This document shows positions 45,921 through 55,453 of a stretch of 64,000 nucleotides of DNA, one piece after another. Under the pieces are notes generated by a model. The model had not been told where the DNA came from and did no database searches. It was given only the letters and a program-made list of their open reading frames with translations. Where the stretch lies: the NCBI RefSeq assembly GCF_038005225.1, contig NZ_JBBOSU010000001.1:2406001-2470000 (forward strand), written 5' to 3'. This DNA is from Solibacillus sp. FSL K6-1523 (GTDB taxonomy: Bacteria > Bacillota > Bacilli > Bacillales_A > Planococcaceae). The stretch's first letter is position 1, and every line of letters begins with the position of its first letter. The position numbers and the translations under genes are program-made.

Positions 45921-47009
45921 TTAATTCCCGAGCGATTGTTCAAATTCCTCCACCATTTCGGGATTTTCCTTTTTCCACTTTTCTGTTTCTACTTCAAGTA
46001 AGTCTATCATTTTCTTTGTACGGTCATTTTTTGCTGCGAACTCTTCCCATGCTGTTTCCTTAAATAATTCTTTCATTTCTTCATAGGATTCTTTCGTCAT
46101 TTTTATTATTTCTATGCCATTTTCTTCTGCATATTTAAAGGACTGTTCTGTATGCTTTTTAGAACCAGGTACTCCTGCATTCTCCATTTCAAGTGCAGTG
46201 TCTATAATAATTTTCTGAAGATCTTCTGGGAGCTTATCCATTGTCTTTTGGCTAATTGCAACAACTCCTATAGCTGGATTAACGGAAGCTGGTGTAGTAA
46301 TATAGTCAACAACCTCAGCTAATTTATAATCATCTAATGCATAAAAAGGGAATTGAATTCCATCTAGCGTTCCCCTCAGTAAAGCTTCATAATAATCAGC
46401 AGTCGGAACAGAAGCAACACCCGCACCTGCTTTTTTATAAAAATTTGCTTGCAAGCTACTAGTCAAGTTCATTGTAAGTCCTTTAAAATCAGCCACACTG
46501 CTAATTGGTTTATTTGACATAAATCCAGTAGCACTTGCTGTCCAATAACTTAACAGTTTCACACCATGACCTTCTAAAGCTTCTTCAAACAATTCACCAA
46601 TTTCTGTTTCACGCATTACATATAACGAATGTTCTTCATTCATATTCCAAAATGGTATGGACACAAAATTAGCTTCTGGCATTTTATCGCCCCAAGCAGC
46701 CGGCGATATATTCTGAAAATCAATCGTTCTTTTTGCAAGAGCATCTAATGATTCAGCTTGACCTGCCAATTGATTACTATAAAAAACATCAATTTCTATA
46801 CGTCCATTAGACCTCTCCTCTACTAGTTTAACAAATTCCTCTGTCACTTTTGACTTCGCTTGCCAATCTTGTAATGAAGGACTATATGCTGAGTTATATT
46901 TTAATTTGAATGTTTCTTCAGCTCCGGCCACTTTACTATCTCCGCTACATGCCGATAGTATAAATACAATTGATAGCATAAAAATTAATCCCTTAAAGTG
47001 CTTCATCAT
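45921..47009 (-). CDS. TRAP solute receptor (DctP), lipoprotein, copy A
   Basis: 362 residues. Lipobox LSAC, Cys21. Fold landmarks EIDVFYSNQLAGQAESLDAL, IPFWNMNEEHSLYVMRE and GLTMNLTSSL (Arg of the usual pocket replaced by Asn/Leu context). Tandem with the next gene, to which it is highly similar throughout. The membrane subunits are about 9 kb upstream. Likely binds a carboxylate or other organic anion. Confidence 0.9.
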   Translation of the reverse strand: MMKHFKGLIFMLSIVFILSACSGDSKVAGAEETFKLKYNSAYSPSLQDWQAKSKVTEEFVKLVEERSNGRIEIDVFYSNQLAGQAESLDALAKRTIDFQNISPAAWGDKMPEANFVSIPFWNMNEEHSLYVMRETEIGELFEEALEGHGVKLLSYWTASATGFMSNKPISSVADFKGLTMNLTSSLQANFYKKAGAGVASVPTADYYEALLRGTLDGIQFPFYALDDYKLAEVVDYITTPASVNPAIGVVAISQKTMDKLPEDLQKIIIDTALEMENAGVPGSKKHTEQSFKYAEENGIEIIKMTKESYEEMKELFKETAWEEFAAKNDRTKKMIDLLEVETEKWKKENPEMVEEFEQSLGN

Positions 47010-47040
47010 TTACCCCCCCTCGTATTTTTAATGTTACTTA

Positions 47041-48141
47041 TTAATTACCGAGAGATTTTTCAAATTCCTCCACCATCTCGGGATTTTCCTTCTTCCACTT
47101 TTCTGTTTCTTCATCAAGTAAATCTACCATTTTCTTTGTTCTTTCATTCTTTGTTGCATAATTAGCCCATGTCGTTTTTTTGTGTAGCTCCTGAATTTCT
47201 TCATAGGCTTCTTTCGTCATATTGACGATTTCAACATTATTTTCTTGCGCATAAAGAATGGACTCTTCTGTTAACCTCTTCGAAGCAGCAATTCCTTCAT
47301 TTTCCATTTCAAGGGCTGTGTCTATGAGTATTTTTTGAAGATCCTCTGGAAGCTTATTCAACGTCTTTTGACTTATGGCAACGATTCCTAAAGCTGGACT
47401 AATCGTTGCAGGCTTCGTAATATAGTCAACTACTTCAGCTAATTTATAATCTTTTAAAGAGGAGAACGGGAATTGAATACCATCAAGCGTCCCTCGTAGC
47501 AAGCCTTCATATTGCTCAGCATACGGAATTGTTGCAATTCCTATCCCTGCTTCTTTATAAAAGCCAGCTAATAAATCGCTACTCATGTTCATTGTCATTC
47601 CTTTTAAATCACTTACGTTACGAATCGGTTTATTAGACATATATCCAGTAGCACTTGCTGGCCAATAACTTAAAATTTTAACACCATAATTTTCCGTGAC
47701 CTCTTCATACTGCTCTCCAATTTCCGTTTCACGCATTATATATAATGAATGTTCTTCATTTATATTCCAATAAGGTAAAGCAGTGAAACTACCTTCAGGA
47801 ATTTTATCTCCCCAAGCAACTGGCGTAATATTTTGAAGATCGATTGTCCCTTTTGCAAGGGCGTCTAATGATTCAGCTTGACCTGCCAATTGGTTACTAT
47901 AAAAAATATCAATCTTTATTCGACCCTCAGATCTTTCTTCTACTAATTTAGCAAATTTTTCTGTTGCTAAAGATTTCGCTTGCCAATCTTCCGATGATGG
48001 AAGGAATGCAGAGTTGTACTTTAAAGTGAATGTTTCTTCTTTAGCAGTCCCTGAACTAGCCTCCTTACCATCTTCACTACATGCTGATAATAGAAATACC
48101 ATTGATAAAATAAAGAATAATCCTTTAAAGTTCTTCATCAA
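47041..48141 (-). CDS. TRAP solute receptor (DctP), lipoprotein, copy B
   Basis: 366 residues. Lipobox LSAC, Cys21, same signal peptide as copy A. KIDIFYSNQLAGQAESLDAL and LPYWNINEEHSLYIMRE mirror copy A almost word for word, and the C-termini are nearly identical (EKWKKENPEMVEEFE). Differences cluster in the ligand lobes, so the pair may widen the ligand range of one transporter. Confidence 0.9.
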   Translation of the reverse strand: MMKNFKGLFFILSMVFLLSACSEDGKEASSGTAKEETFTLKYNSAFLPSSEDWQAKSLATEKFAKLVEERSEGRIKIDIFYSNQLAGQAESLDALAKGTIDLQNITPVAWGDKIPEGSFTALPYWNINEEHSLYIMRETEIGEQYEEVTENYGVKILSYWPASATGYMSNKPIRNVSDLKGMTMNMSSDLLAGFYKEAGIGIATIPYAEQYEGLLRGTLDGIQFPFSSLKDYKLAEVVDYITKPATISPALGIVAISQKTLNKLPEDLQKILIDTALEMENEGIAASKRLTEESILYAQENNVEIVNMTKEAYEEIQELHKKTTWANYATKNERTKKMVDLLDEETEKWKKENPEMVEEFEKSLGN

Positions 48142-48259
48142 TTAGCCCCCTCGTATTTTTCAGTTGCTATATATATAGAAAAAGAAACACTCACATCAAT
48201 TCAAAAAATTATCTACATACGTGAAACTAATGATTCCAATTACTCCAAAACAAAACTCT

Positions 48260-49396
48260 TTACCAGCCTAATTGTTCAGCCACTTTCTCTCGATGTTCAT
48301 TAGGTGACCCTAGATAATTTTCTAATGCCCTAGCTCTTTTAAGGAATAAGTGACAATCAAATTCCCATGTGAAGCCCATACCACCATGGTTTTGAATATT
48401 ATCCCCTGCTACTTTAACGTAGGATTCTGAAGTGTAGGACTTGGCCAGTGAAACTGCTTCTATCATTTCTACCGATTTATTTTCAACAGCCCATGCTGCA
48501 TAATAGGATAAGGAACGCGAGCCTTCTAATGCTAATTTCATGTCAACAATTCGATGTTTGATTGCTTGGAATCTTCCAATTGGTTGCCCAAATTGCATTC
48601 GCGTATTTCCATGCTCCGTTGACATTTCAACGGTTTTCTCGATTCCACCAACCATCGTAGAACAAAGTGCTGCGTTTAAGTAAACTAAACCTTCCTGTAA
48701 AATTCCCCAGGCAATATTTTTCGTCCCTAACAATTGTTCCTCAGAAATATGAGCGTTGTTAAACGTCACATTAAATAAATTTCTAGTTTCATCTAGATTT
48801 TTTAAGCGCTCAATTTCCCATCCTGTGTCCTCGCGATCTACGAGTAGCAAGGAAATACCATACTCGCCGTGTCCTCCCCCTGTTCGAACTGGAACAATGA
48901 GTGTATCCGCAACATCCGCATTCGGAACAAGGAGTTTTTTCCCCGTAATAACATAACCCGAATCAACTTCCTGAGCTTCCAATTGCAAGGTTGAAGGATG
49001 GAAATCTATACTTTCTTCTAGCAATGCGAGTGATACTTTTCTTTTTCCTACTGCAATTTCCGATAAGTATTTTTGTTTTTGTTCTGGGGTTCCATATGCC
49101 TTTATTAATGGTGTACCAAAGGCCATTGTTTCTGCATAAGGGCCTGGTAGTACTGCACGCCCAATTTCTTCTAGTACAGGTACAAGTGTTAATGCCCCCA
49201 TCCCTAAACCACCGTATTGTTCCGGTATATTAATCCCAAAATAACCAAGCTCCCCTAATTCTGCCCACAGGTCATTTAGGACATTTTCTTCACCTTCCGT
49301 ATATTGGCGAGAAAGTTGCAAACCCCCTCTAGATTCTATAATCTGACGTGCAGACGATTGAAACTCCAGTTGCTCTTCATTTAGTGAAAAATCCAT
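48260..49396 (-). CDS. Acyl-CoA dehydrogenase
   Basis: 378 residues from ATG 49396, preceded by GGGGGATG; an ORF extension upstream overlaps the previous gene. FAD flavoprotein; N-terminal helical domain NIPEQYGGLGMGALTLVPVLEEIGRAV, beta domain, and C-terminal helices ending QNHGGMGFTWEFDCHLFLKR. Introduces the 2,3-double bond into acyl-CoA and passes electrons to ETF. Short form of the ACAD10/11-like or actinobacterial FadE group, which often works as a heteromeric pair with the neighbour. Confidence 0.92.
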   Translation of the reverse strand: MDFSLNEEQLEFQSSARQIIESRGGLQLSRQYTEGEENVLNDLWAELGELGYFGINIPEQYGGLGMGALTLVPVLEEIGRAVLPGPYAETMAFGTPLIKAYGTPEQKQKYLSEIAVGKRKVSLALLEESIDFHPSTLQLEAQEVDSGYVITGKKLLVPNADVADTLIVPVRTGGGHGEYGISLLLVDREDTGWEIERLKNLDETRNLFNVTFNNAHISEEQLLGTKNIAWGILQEGLVYLNAALCSTMVGGIEKTVEMSTEHGNTRMQFGQPIGRFQAIKHRIVDMKLALEGSRSLSYYAAWAVENKSVEMIEAVSLAKSYTSESYVKVAGDNIQNHGGMGFTWEFDCHLFLKRARALENYLGSPNEHREKVAEQLGW

Positions 49397-49412
49397 CTTT
49401 TCATCCCCCGTA

Positions 49413-50606
49413 TTAGTATTTAATATCCTTTGGTAATCCAAGAATTCTTTCCGCTATAATATTCTTTTGAATTTCTGAAGTTCCGCCCTCAATTGTATGG
49501 GCATATGCACGTAAATAAGCTTGCTGCCAACTTGCTGAAACGAGTGCGTCTTCTTTCCATAACAAACTGCTTTCTCCTTGTAATGAAACGGCAAATGATA
49601 AGATTCTTTGGGTCAATTCACTAGAGTTCAATTTATCAATGGAACCTTCAGGACCTGGTCGTCCATTGCGAATTGTCTCTGTTAAATGACGATAATAATT
49701 TAAAAGTATCGCACGTGTTTCTGCTCGGAAGCTTGCTAATTGCTGTCGTACAATTGGATCTTGAATCAGAGGTTTACCGTTTCTTTTTAAATTATTCGTT
49801 AAGTCTACAAGTTCTTCAAACAACTTCTGCAATCGAAATGTTTGTCTCGCAACTCCAACACGCTCATGACTTAGTAAAATCAGTCCAACACGCCAACCAT
49901 CATTTACTTCTCCAACGACATCGGATTCGTGAACAACCGCGTTATCGAAAAACATCTCATTAAATTCACGTTTATCATTAATTGATCGGATTGTTTGGGT
50001 TTCAACACCCTCTTGATGTATATCTACTAGAAAAGCTGTAATTCCTTCATGCTTTTTACCCGTATCTTCTGTCCGAGCGAGTACAAAACAACGATCTGCA
50101 AAATGTGCATAACTCGTCCAAGTTTTCTGCCCATTGATAATCCAATTTTCACCTTGCTTCACTGCTCTTGTTTGAATAGCGGCTAAATCCGATCCCGCAC
50201 CTGGTTCAGAATAGCCTTGACACCAAATCTCTTCACCATTTAAAATTTTATGAACATATTGCTCTTTTTGCTTGTCAGTCCCTATTTGTAACAATGTCGG
50301 TCCAACCATCGCAGTCCCAATAATATTCAACACTGTGGGTGCTTTCACTCGAGCCATTTCTTGTTCATAAATCACCTCTTCTATGAGTGAAGCGCCTCTT
50401 CCTCCATACTCTTTCGGCCAAGAAATCCCTGCCCATCCACCTTCAGATAATTTATGTTGCCAGTCTCTTAAAAAGGGTCCTTTTGTTGCATCATCTTCAG
50501 GCATTACATACGTTCCTTCAATCCAGCCATCTGGTAAGTTTACTTCTAACCATGTTCGTAATTCATCTCGAAACTTTTCTTCTTCCAATGTAAATGAAAA
50601 GTCCAT
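49413..50606 (-). CDS. Acyl-CoA dehydrogenase
   Basis: 397 residues. WAGISWPKEYGGRGASLIEEVIYEQEMAR, CQGYSEPGAGSDLAAIQTRA (flavin loop), GQKTWTSYAHFADR, C-terminal IEGGTSEIQKNIIAERILGLP. The Glu-Gly-Gly-Thr loop and the full-length C-terminus suggest this is the catalytic partner. 17 nt separate it from the second dehydrogenase. Two different ACADs side by side suggest a heterotetramer for an unusual acyl-CoA. Confidence 0.93.
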   Translation of the reverse strand: MDFSFTLEEEKFRDELRTWLEVNLPDGWIEGTYVMPEDDATKGPFLRDWQHKLSEGGWAGISWPKEYGGRGASLIEEVIYEQEMARVKAPTVLNIIGTAMVGPTLLQIGTDKQKEQYVHKILNGEEIWCQGYSEPGAGSDLAAIQTRAVKQGENWIINGQKTWTSYAHFADRCFVLARTEDTGKKHEGITAFLVDIHQEGVETQTIRSINDKREFNEMFFDNAVVHESDVVGEVNDGWRVGLILLSHERVGVARQTFRLQKLFEELVDLTNNLKRNGKPLIQDPIVRQQLASFRAETRAILLNYYRHLTETIRNGRPGPEGSIDKLNSSELTQRILSFAVSLQGESSLLWKEDALVSASWQQAYLRAYAHTIEGGTSEIQKNIIAERILGLPKDIKY

Positions 50607-50698
50607 AAAATACTTTCCTCCCTTTATATATCTCTTTTATGAAAAAGATGTTATCACGGAATTTTTAATTGAATATTCTGAATTTAAATTACATACCC

Positions 50699-51475
50699 CT
50701 ATTTCCCTTTGAAATCTGGGGATCTTTTTTCCGCGAAAGCTCGAACGCCTTCTTTCGCATCCTCTGTTTGAAACATCAGTGTTTGAATAATATTTTCCTG
50801 CATAATGCTCGCCTCATGTGAAAAGTCACTCGCATTATTTAACATGTATTTCACAAATTTATTTGCAAGAGGGGGACCATCAACTATAAACTGCGCAAAT
50901 TCAGTTGCCACTTCCAATAAATCTTTCGTTGCAATTCGATTAATTACTCTTTCCGCATAGGCTTCTTCGGCACTTACTATTTTTGCAGATGAGATCCACT
51001 CTTTTGCGATCGGCAACGATACCCTTTCTGATAAGAGCTTGATGAGTCCTAAATCTGGAACTAATCCTATGTTTTTAAAGCTCGAGACAAAGCGTGCATG
51101 TTGATCTGCAATGATAAAATCTGAGGCCAGTGCCAAACTAAATCCCGCCCCAGCTGCATATCCATGAACGGCACTAATTACATACTTATCGAGTTGAAGG
51201 ATCGTCTTTGTTACCTTTGATGTATTCTGCATTGAAGCAATTGCTGTCGCAGGATCTCTTCTACTTCCCATTGAACTTACATCACCACCTGCACAAAAGG
51301 ATTTGCCTGCTCCAGTAAGAATGATTACTTTCACATCATCATCCGCCTCAGCCTCTTTTAGTGCAGTAATCAAACTAGAAGTGAGCTCCATTGAAAACGC
51401 GTTCAATTTCTCTGGCCGATTCAATGTTAAATAAAGAATTTGATTTTTCTTTTCTTTTAGTAACACGTCCATCAT
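50699..51475 (-). CDS. Enoyl-CoA hydratase/isomerase
   Basis: 258 residues. Crotonase fold: GKSFCAGGDVSSMG and HGYAAGAGFSLALASDFI form the oxyanion hole; KNIGLVPDLG holds the acidic catalytic position as Asp-Leu-Gly, as in PaaG/PaaB-type members. Hydrates 2-enoyl-CoA or shifts the double bond. Between the thiolase and acyl-CoA dehydrogenase genes. Confidence 0.9.
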   Translation of the reverse strand: MMDVLLKEKKNQILYLTLNRPEKLNAFSMELTSSLITALKEAEADDDVKVIILTGAGKSFCAGGDVSSMGSRRDPATAIASMQNTSKVTKTILQLDKYVISAVHGYAAGAGFSLALASDFIIADQHARFVSSFKNIGLVPDLGLIKLLSERVSLPIAKEWISSAKIVSAEEAYAERVINRIATKDLLEVATEFAQFIVDGPPLANKFVKYMLNNASDFSHEASIMQENIIQTLMFQTEDAKEGVRAFAEKRSPDFKGK

Positions 51476-51603
51476 TTTTCCACCTCACCCTTTTCTCTCT
51501 TCTATTAGAAATAACATTTATAATATATAGGTTGAACAATAGAATCTATCCTTATCATGTAAGTGTTCTCATAAAACTTCTAATAAAGTATTAGCTAGTT
51601 TAG

Positions 51604-51752
51604 GCTGTCTAAGCACATGAGGCGCACAGGTTTGTTGCACAAATCTGTACGACTCATCTTTGTGCTTGGTGCAAGGCCAGCCTCCATTTAAAAATTGGCA
51701 ATCTGAAACTTTCTGCACATGGTGCGTCGCTGCCGTGGGAGGCGACGTTTTC
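51604..51752. repeat. GC-rich structured intergenic element
   Basis: Between the hydratase and thiolase genes. Contains an AAGCACATGAGGCGCACAGG palindromic stretch, ACAGGTTTG/GCACAAATCTGT pairing, and a CGTCGC...GCGACG hairpin (51725-51747) followed by TTTT. Its 3' core GCCGTGGGAGGCGACGTTTT matches the one at 36894-36914 in 17 of 21 positions by eye, so both may belong to one repeat family. Confidence 0.55.
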
Positions 51753-51840
51753 TTAATTAGATTTTCATTCTATTTGAATGGTTGTTTCATAAGTGCAACA
51801 TATATAGATAACTTTCTTCTATATTTGTCATCTTAAGCTA

Positions 51841-52992
51841 TCAATCTAATCTTTCAATAATCGTCGCGTTGGCCATACCATTACCTTCACACATTGTCTG
51901 AAGCCCGTATTTGCCACCTGTTCGCTCTAACTCGTGCATCATCGTAATCATTAAACGACCACCACTTCCTCCTAGTGGATGCCCAAGCGCAATCGCTCCA
52001 CCATTTGGATTTAACTTCTTAGGGTCTGCACCTGTTTCTTTTAACCAAGCAATCGGAACGGATGCAAATGCCTCGTTTACTTCAAAAATATCAATATCGT
52101 CAATTGTTAAATTCGCCTTTTTCAGTGCTTTTTCCGTTGCTGGAATTGGTCCTGTCAGCATTAAAGTTGGATCCGAACCTACGACAACACGTGTATGCAC
52201 TTTAAATCTTGGTTTTAATCCGAGTTCCTCAGCCTTTTCACGAGACATAAGTAAAATTGCTGTCGCACCATCGCTAATTTGGCTTGAATTACCCGCTGTA
52301 ACCGTACCATCTTCAGTGAAAGCAGCTTTAAGTGAAGCCAATTTATCTAAACTCGTATTTGCTCTTGGGCCTTCATCATGCTTAAGAATCGTAGTCGTCC
52401 CATCTTCTAACGTCACTTCAATCGGCATAATCTCTCTTTCAAAATAGCCTTCTTCACGCGCTACAATTGCTTTGCGATGACTTTCTAATGAGAATTCATC
52501 CATTTCTTCACGACTAATGTTCCATAACTCTGCAATTCGTTCTGCGGAGCGCCCTTGGTTAATCAATTCATATTTAGAAGATAATTGCTCACTCGGTTTA
52601 ACCCCTTGTCTATTCGACCCCATTGGAACGCGCGACATGTTTTCTATTCCACCAGCAATAACAATATCCATATCCCCACTAATAATAGCCTGCGCTGCAA
52701 ATTCAACTGCCTGTTGGCTCGAACCACATTGACGATCTACTGTTACTCCAGGCACCTCAACTGGGAATCCTGCAATTAAAGTCGCAACTCGCGCTATATC
52801 TCCACTTTGCTCTCCTGCCTGTGATACACATCCTAAAATAACGTCCTCTACTAATGATGCTGGAATTCCAGCTCTTTTAATTACTTCTGCTAAAGGTTTA
52901 GCTGCCAATTCATCGGCACGAATTCCGCTAAGGCTCCCATTCCGTCTTCCTACTGGTGTTCTAACCATTTCTACAATTACCGCTTCTCGCAT
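51841..52992 (-). CDS. Acetyl-CoA acyltransferase (thiolase)
   Basis: 383 residues from ATG 52992 (GGAGG 9 nt upstream; the ATG at 52998 is too close). Nucleophilic Cys in DRQCGSSQQ; NEAFASVP; His in GGAIALGHPLGGSGGR; second Cys in TMCEGNGMAN, where the usual CxGGGMA is CEGNGMA. Splits 3-ketoacyl-CoA in beta-oxidation. Confidence 0.93.
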   Translation of the reverse strand: MREAVIVEMVRTPVGRRNGSLSGIRADELAAKPLAEVIKRAGIPASLVEDVILGCVSQAGEQSGDIARVATLIAGFPVEVPGVTVDRQCGSSQQAVEFAAQAIISGDMDIVIAGGIENMSRVPMGSNRQGVKPSEQLSSKYELINQGRSAERIAELWNISREEMDEFSLESHRKAIVAREEGYFEREIMPIEVTLEDGTTTILKHDEGPRANTSLDKLASLKAAFTEDGTVTAGNSSQISDGATAILLMSREKAEELGLKPRFKVHTRVVVGSDPTLMLTGPIPATEKALKKANLTIDDIDIFEVNEAFASVPIAWLKETGADPKKLNPNGGAIALGHPLGGSGGRLMITMMHELERTGGKYGLQTMCEGNGMANATIIERLD

Positions 52993-53074
52993 ATTCATCT
53001 TCCTCCCTAGGTTTCAATTTATAATTAATCTGAGTTTTAAAGCGCTTTCATAATGATTATCTATTGCCTACAAA

Positions 53075-53842
53075 TTATTTTGGTTGCATTCGAATTGCAC
53101 CATCAAGGCGGATTGTCTCTCCATTTAGCATAGGGTTTTTAATAATACTTTCTACTAACAAGCCGTATTCTTCCGGTTTTCCAAGCCTCTTCGGAAATGG
53201 AACCATTGCACCTAAAGCTTGTTTTACATTTTCAGGTGCTCCCTTTAATAACGGTGTTTCAAAAAGCCCCGGAGCAATCGTCAATACTCTTATGCCAATA
53301 TCCGCTAAATCCCTTGCGATTGGTAAAGTCATACCAACAATTCCACCTTTTGAGGCACTATATGCTGCTTGACCAATTTGTCCATCAAATGCCGCAACAG
53401 AGGCTGTATTAATGATGACTCCTCTTTCACCATCGCTATTTGGTTCATTTTCACTCATTACTTCCGCTGCAAGGCGAATCACGTTAAATGTTCCGATTAA
53501 GTTAACTGTAATTACTTTTTGGAAAGTAGCTAATTCATGTACACCCTTTTTTCCATATGTCCGTGCTGCACTACCAATACCAGCACAATTTACAAGGACA
53601 TTAACCTTGCCAAACTGTTTAACCGCTTGATCTAGTGCGGATTGTACGCTTGCTTCATCTGTAACATCTGTTTGTACAAATAAAACATTTTCTCCTAACT
53701 CATTTACTAATTGGCTACCTCTGTCTGCTTGAACATCCAAAATAACCGCTTTTCCACCTTTTGACACGATATTTCTCACAGTGGCTTCTCCAAGTCCAGA
53801 TGCGCCCCCTGTTACAACTGCTACATTATTTTTCATTTTCAT
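53075..53842 (-). CDS. 3-hydroxyacyl-CoA dehydrogenase, HSD10-type SDR
   Basis: 255 residues. [15 protein letters not shown], an Asp at the end of strand 2 ([13 protein letters not shown] preference), VNCAGIG, catalytic [12 protein letters not shown] and [10 protein letters not shown]. The pattern is that of type-2 hydroxyacyl-CoA dehydrogenases that oxidise branched and short 3-hydroxyacyl-CoA. Fills the third beta-oxidation step of the cluster, where no FadB-type gene is present. Confidence 0.92.
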   Translation of the reverse strand: MKMKNNVAVVTGGASGLGEATVRNIVSKGGKAVILDVQADRGSQLVNELGENVLFVQTDVTDEASVQSALDQAVKQFGKVNVLVNCAGIGSAARTYGKKGVHELATFQKVITVNLIGTFNVIRLAAEVMSENEPNSDGERGVIINTASVAAFDGQIGQAAYSASKGGIVGMTLPIARDLADIGIRVLTIAPGLFETPLLKGAPENVKQALGAMVPFPKRLGKPEEYGLLVESIIKNPMLNGETIRLDGAIRMQPK

Positions 53843-53870
53843 TCTCCTTAATATTATTTTTATTGTTTAT

Positions 53871-55394
53871 TTAAGAGTTCTCGACAGATAATTTGGACAT
53901 CATTTTAATTGCATTTTTCATAATTTTCCCGGTTGCGTTTTTTGGTAATTCATCAATAAAATAAATGTTTCGCGGTACTTTATAATGAACAAGATGTTCT
54001 TTACAAAACGAAATAATCGAATCTTTGTCAATTGCCTCTTTCGTCACAATAAAAGCCGCAATTTCCTCACCGAAAATAGGGTCTGCTTCTCCAATGACAG
54101 CACACTCTACTACCGCTTTATGTGTATATAAAACTTCTTCCACTTCTCGTGGATAAACATTGAATCCGCCTCTAATAATCATTTCTTTTCTACGATCTAC
54201 GATGTAAATATGTCCTTGGTCATCTATGCGACCAAGATCACCTGTATATACCCAACCATTTTTAATCGTTTGACTCGTTTCTTCAGGTTTTTTATAATAG
54301 CCCTTCATTGCATTTGGTCCCCGGAAAATAATCTCGCCAATATTATCGGATGTAACCTCATTCCCTTCCGTATCAACGATTTTCAGCTCGATTCCTGGGA
54401 TAGGTAATCCAACAGAGCCTGGCCTTCTTTCTCCATCCTTCCGCGTACGGCTAATCATAACTGTACTTTCTGTTTGTCCATAACCTTCCATTACTTCTAC
54501 ACCCATTAACTTGTTTACCTTTTCCATTATTTCTAATGGCAAACTCGCTCCACCTGATCCACAATATTTTAATGAAGAATAATCATATTCTGTAATTTTT
54601 GGAGAGTTAACAAACATCGCATACATTGTTGGAACCCCCATAAAATTTGTAATCTTTTCCTCAGCAATCATTGTTAAAATCTCGTCTGGATAAAAGCGTT
54701 CTTCCAAATAAACGGTAGCACCAATTCTAAATGGAGCAACCATCCCTTGAAGTTTGGCATATGCATGATATAGCGGTAATACGAGTAAAATACGATCATT
54801 TGGTGTCAAATTAGACATAGCCAAGCATGTTTTTGACATCCAATTAATATTTCCTTGTGTAATCATTGCTCCTTTAGGTCTACCAGTCGTTCCAGAAGTG
54901 TAAATAATTTGTGCCAAATCTTCCGAATCTAACTCAGCAATCTCTTTTAATGGTTCATCTTTAGATAAATCTTGCCAAGAGAGCATATCCGCTGACTGAT
55001 TTTCACCTAAATAAATAAATGTTTTAACATTTTCTAATTCATTCATAGCGTTTTGAACTGTTTTGATTGAGTTCGTATCAAAAATTAATGCTTCCGCATC
55101 AGAATTAATTAGTATATAAGTAAGCTCGTCTCGTTTAAATAATGGATTAATAGGAATTACCGTGGCGCCAACAGCGAGTAAAGCATAATAGGTAATAATA
55201 TACTCCGGTCGATTTGAGATCATCATCCCTACATGCGCGCCTTTCTTAATTCCCACCCGCTTAAAACCACCTGCTAATTGAAGCATCTGTTGTGTTAGTT
55301 CCGAGTATGTTTTCGTTTCGTTTTTGTAAACAATGGCAGAATGGTTTGGCGCTTTCTTTGTGCTTTCTAATAGCGTATGAACAATATTCATCAA
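53871..55394 (-). CDS. Acyl-CoA synthetase (AMP-forming)
   Basis: 507 residues. P-loop IYTSGTTGRPKGAMIT, GYGQTESTVM, YTGDLGRIDDQGHIYIVDRRKEMIIRGGFNVYPREVEEVL, C-terminal PKNATGKIMK with catalytic Lys. Activates a carboxylic acid to acyl-CoA via acyl-AMP. One of two ligases in the cluster; chain length not readable from sequence. Confidence 0.94.
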   Translation of the reverse strand: MMNIVHTLLESTKKAPNHSAIVYKNETKTYSELTQQMLQLAGGFKRVGIKKGAHVGMMISNRPEYIITYYALLAVGATVIPINPLFKRDELTYILINSDAEALIFDTNSIKTVQNAMNELENVKTFIYLGENQSADMLSWQDLSKDEPLKEIAELDSEDLAQIIYTSGTTGRPKGAMITQGNINWMSKTCLAMSNLTPNDRILLVLPLYHAYAKLQGMVAPFRIGATVYLEERFYPDEILTMIAEEKITNFMGVPTMYAMFVNSPKITEYDYSSLKYCGSGGASLPLEIMEKVNKLMGVEVMEGYGQTESTVMISRTRKDGERRPGSVGLPIPGIELKIVDTEGNEVTSDNIGEIIFRGPNAMKGYYKKPEETSQTIKNGWVYTGDLGRIDDQGHIYIVDRRKEMIIRGGFNVYPREVEEVLYTHKAVVECAVIGEADPIFGEEIAAFIVTKEAIDKDSIISFCKEHLVHYKVPRNIYFIDELPKNATGKIMKNAIKMMSKLSVENS

Positions 55395-55453
55395 AACTCT
55401 CCTTTTTTTTCAGAGTATTATATGCACTTATCCCATCTATATCTATCTATAAT

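Noticed and set aside
51911-52447. 178-codon plus-strand frame opposite the thiolase gene.
   Set aside because: It is antisense to a clearly real thiolase in a frame that stays open because of codon bias; no ribosome site or domain.
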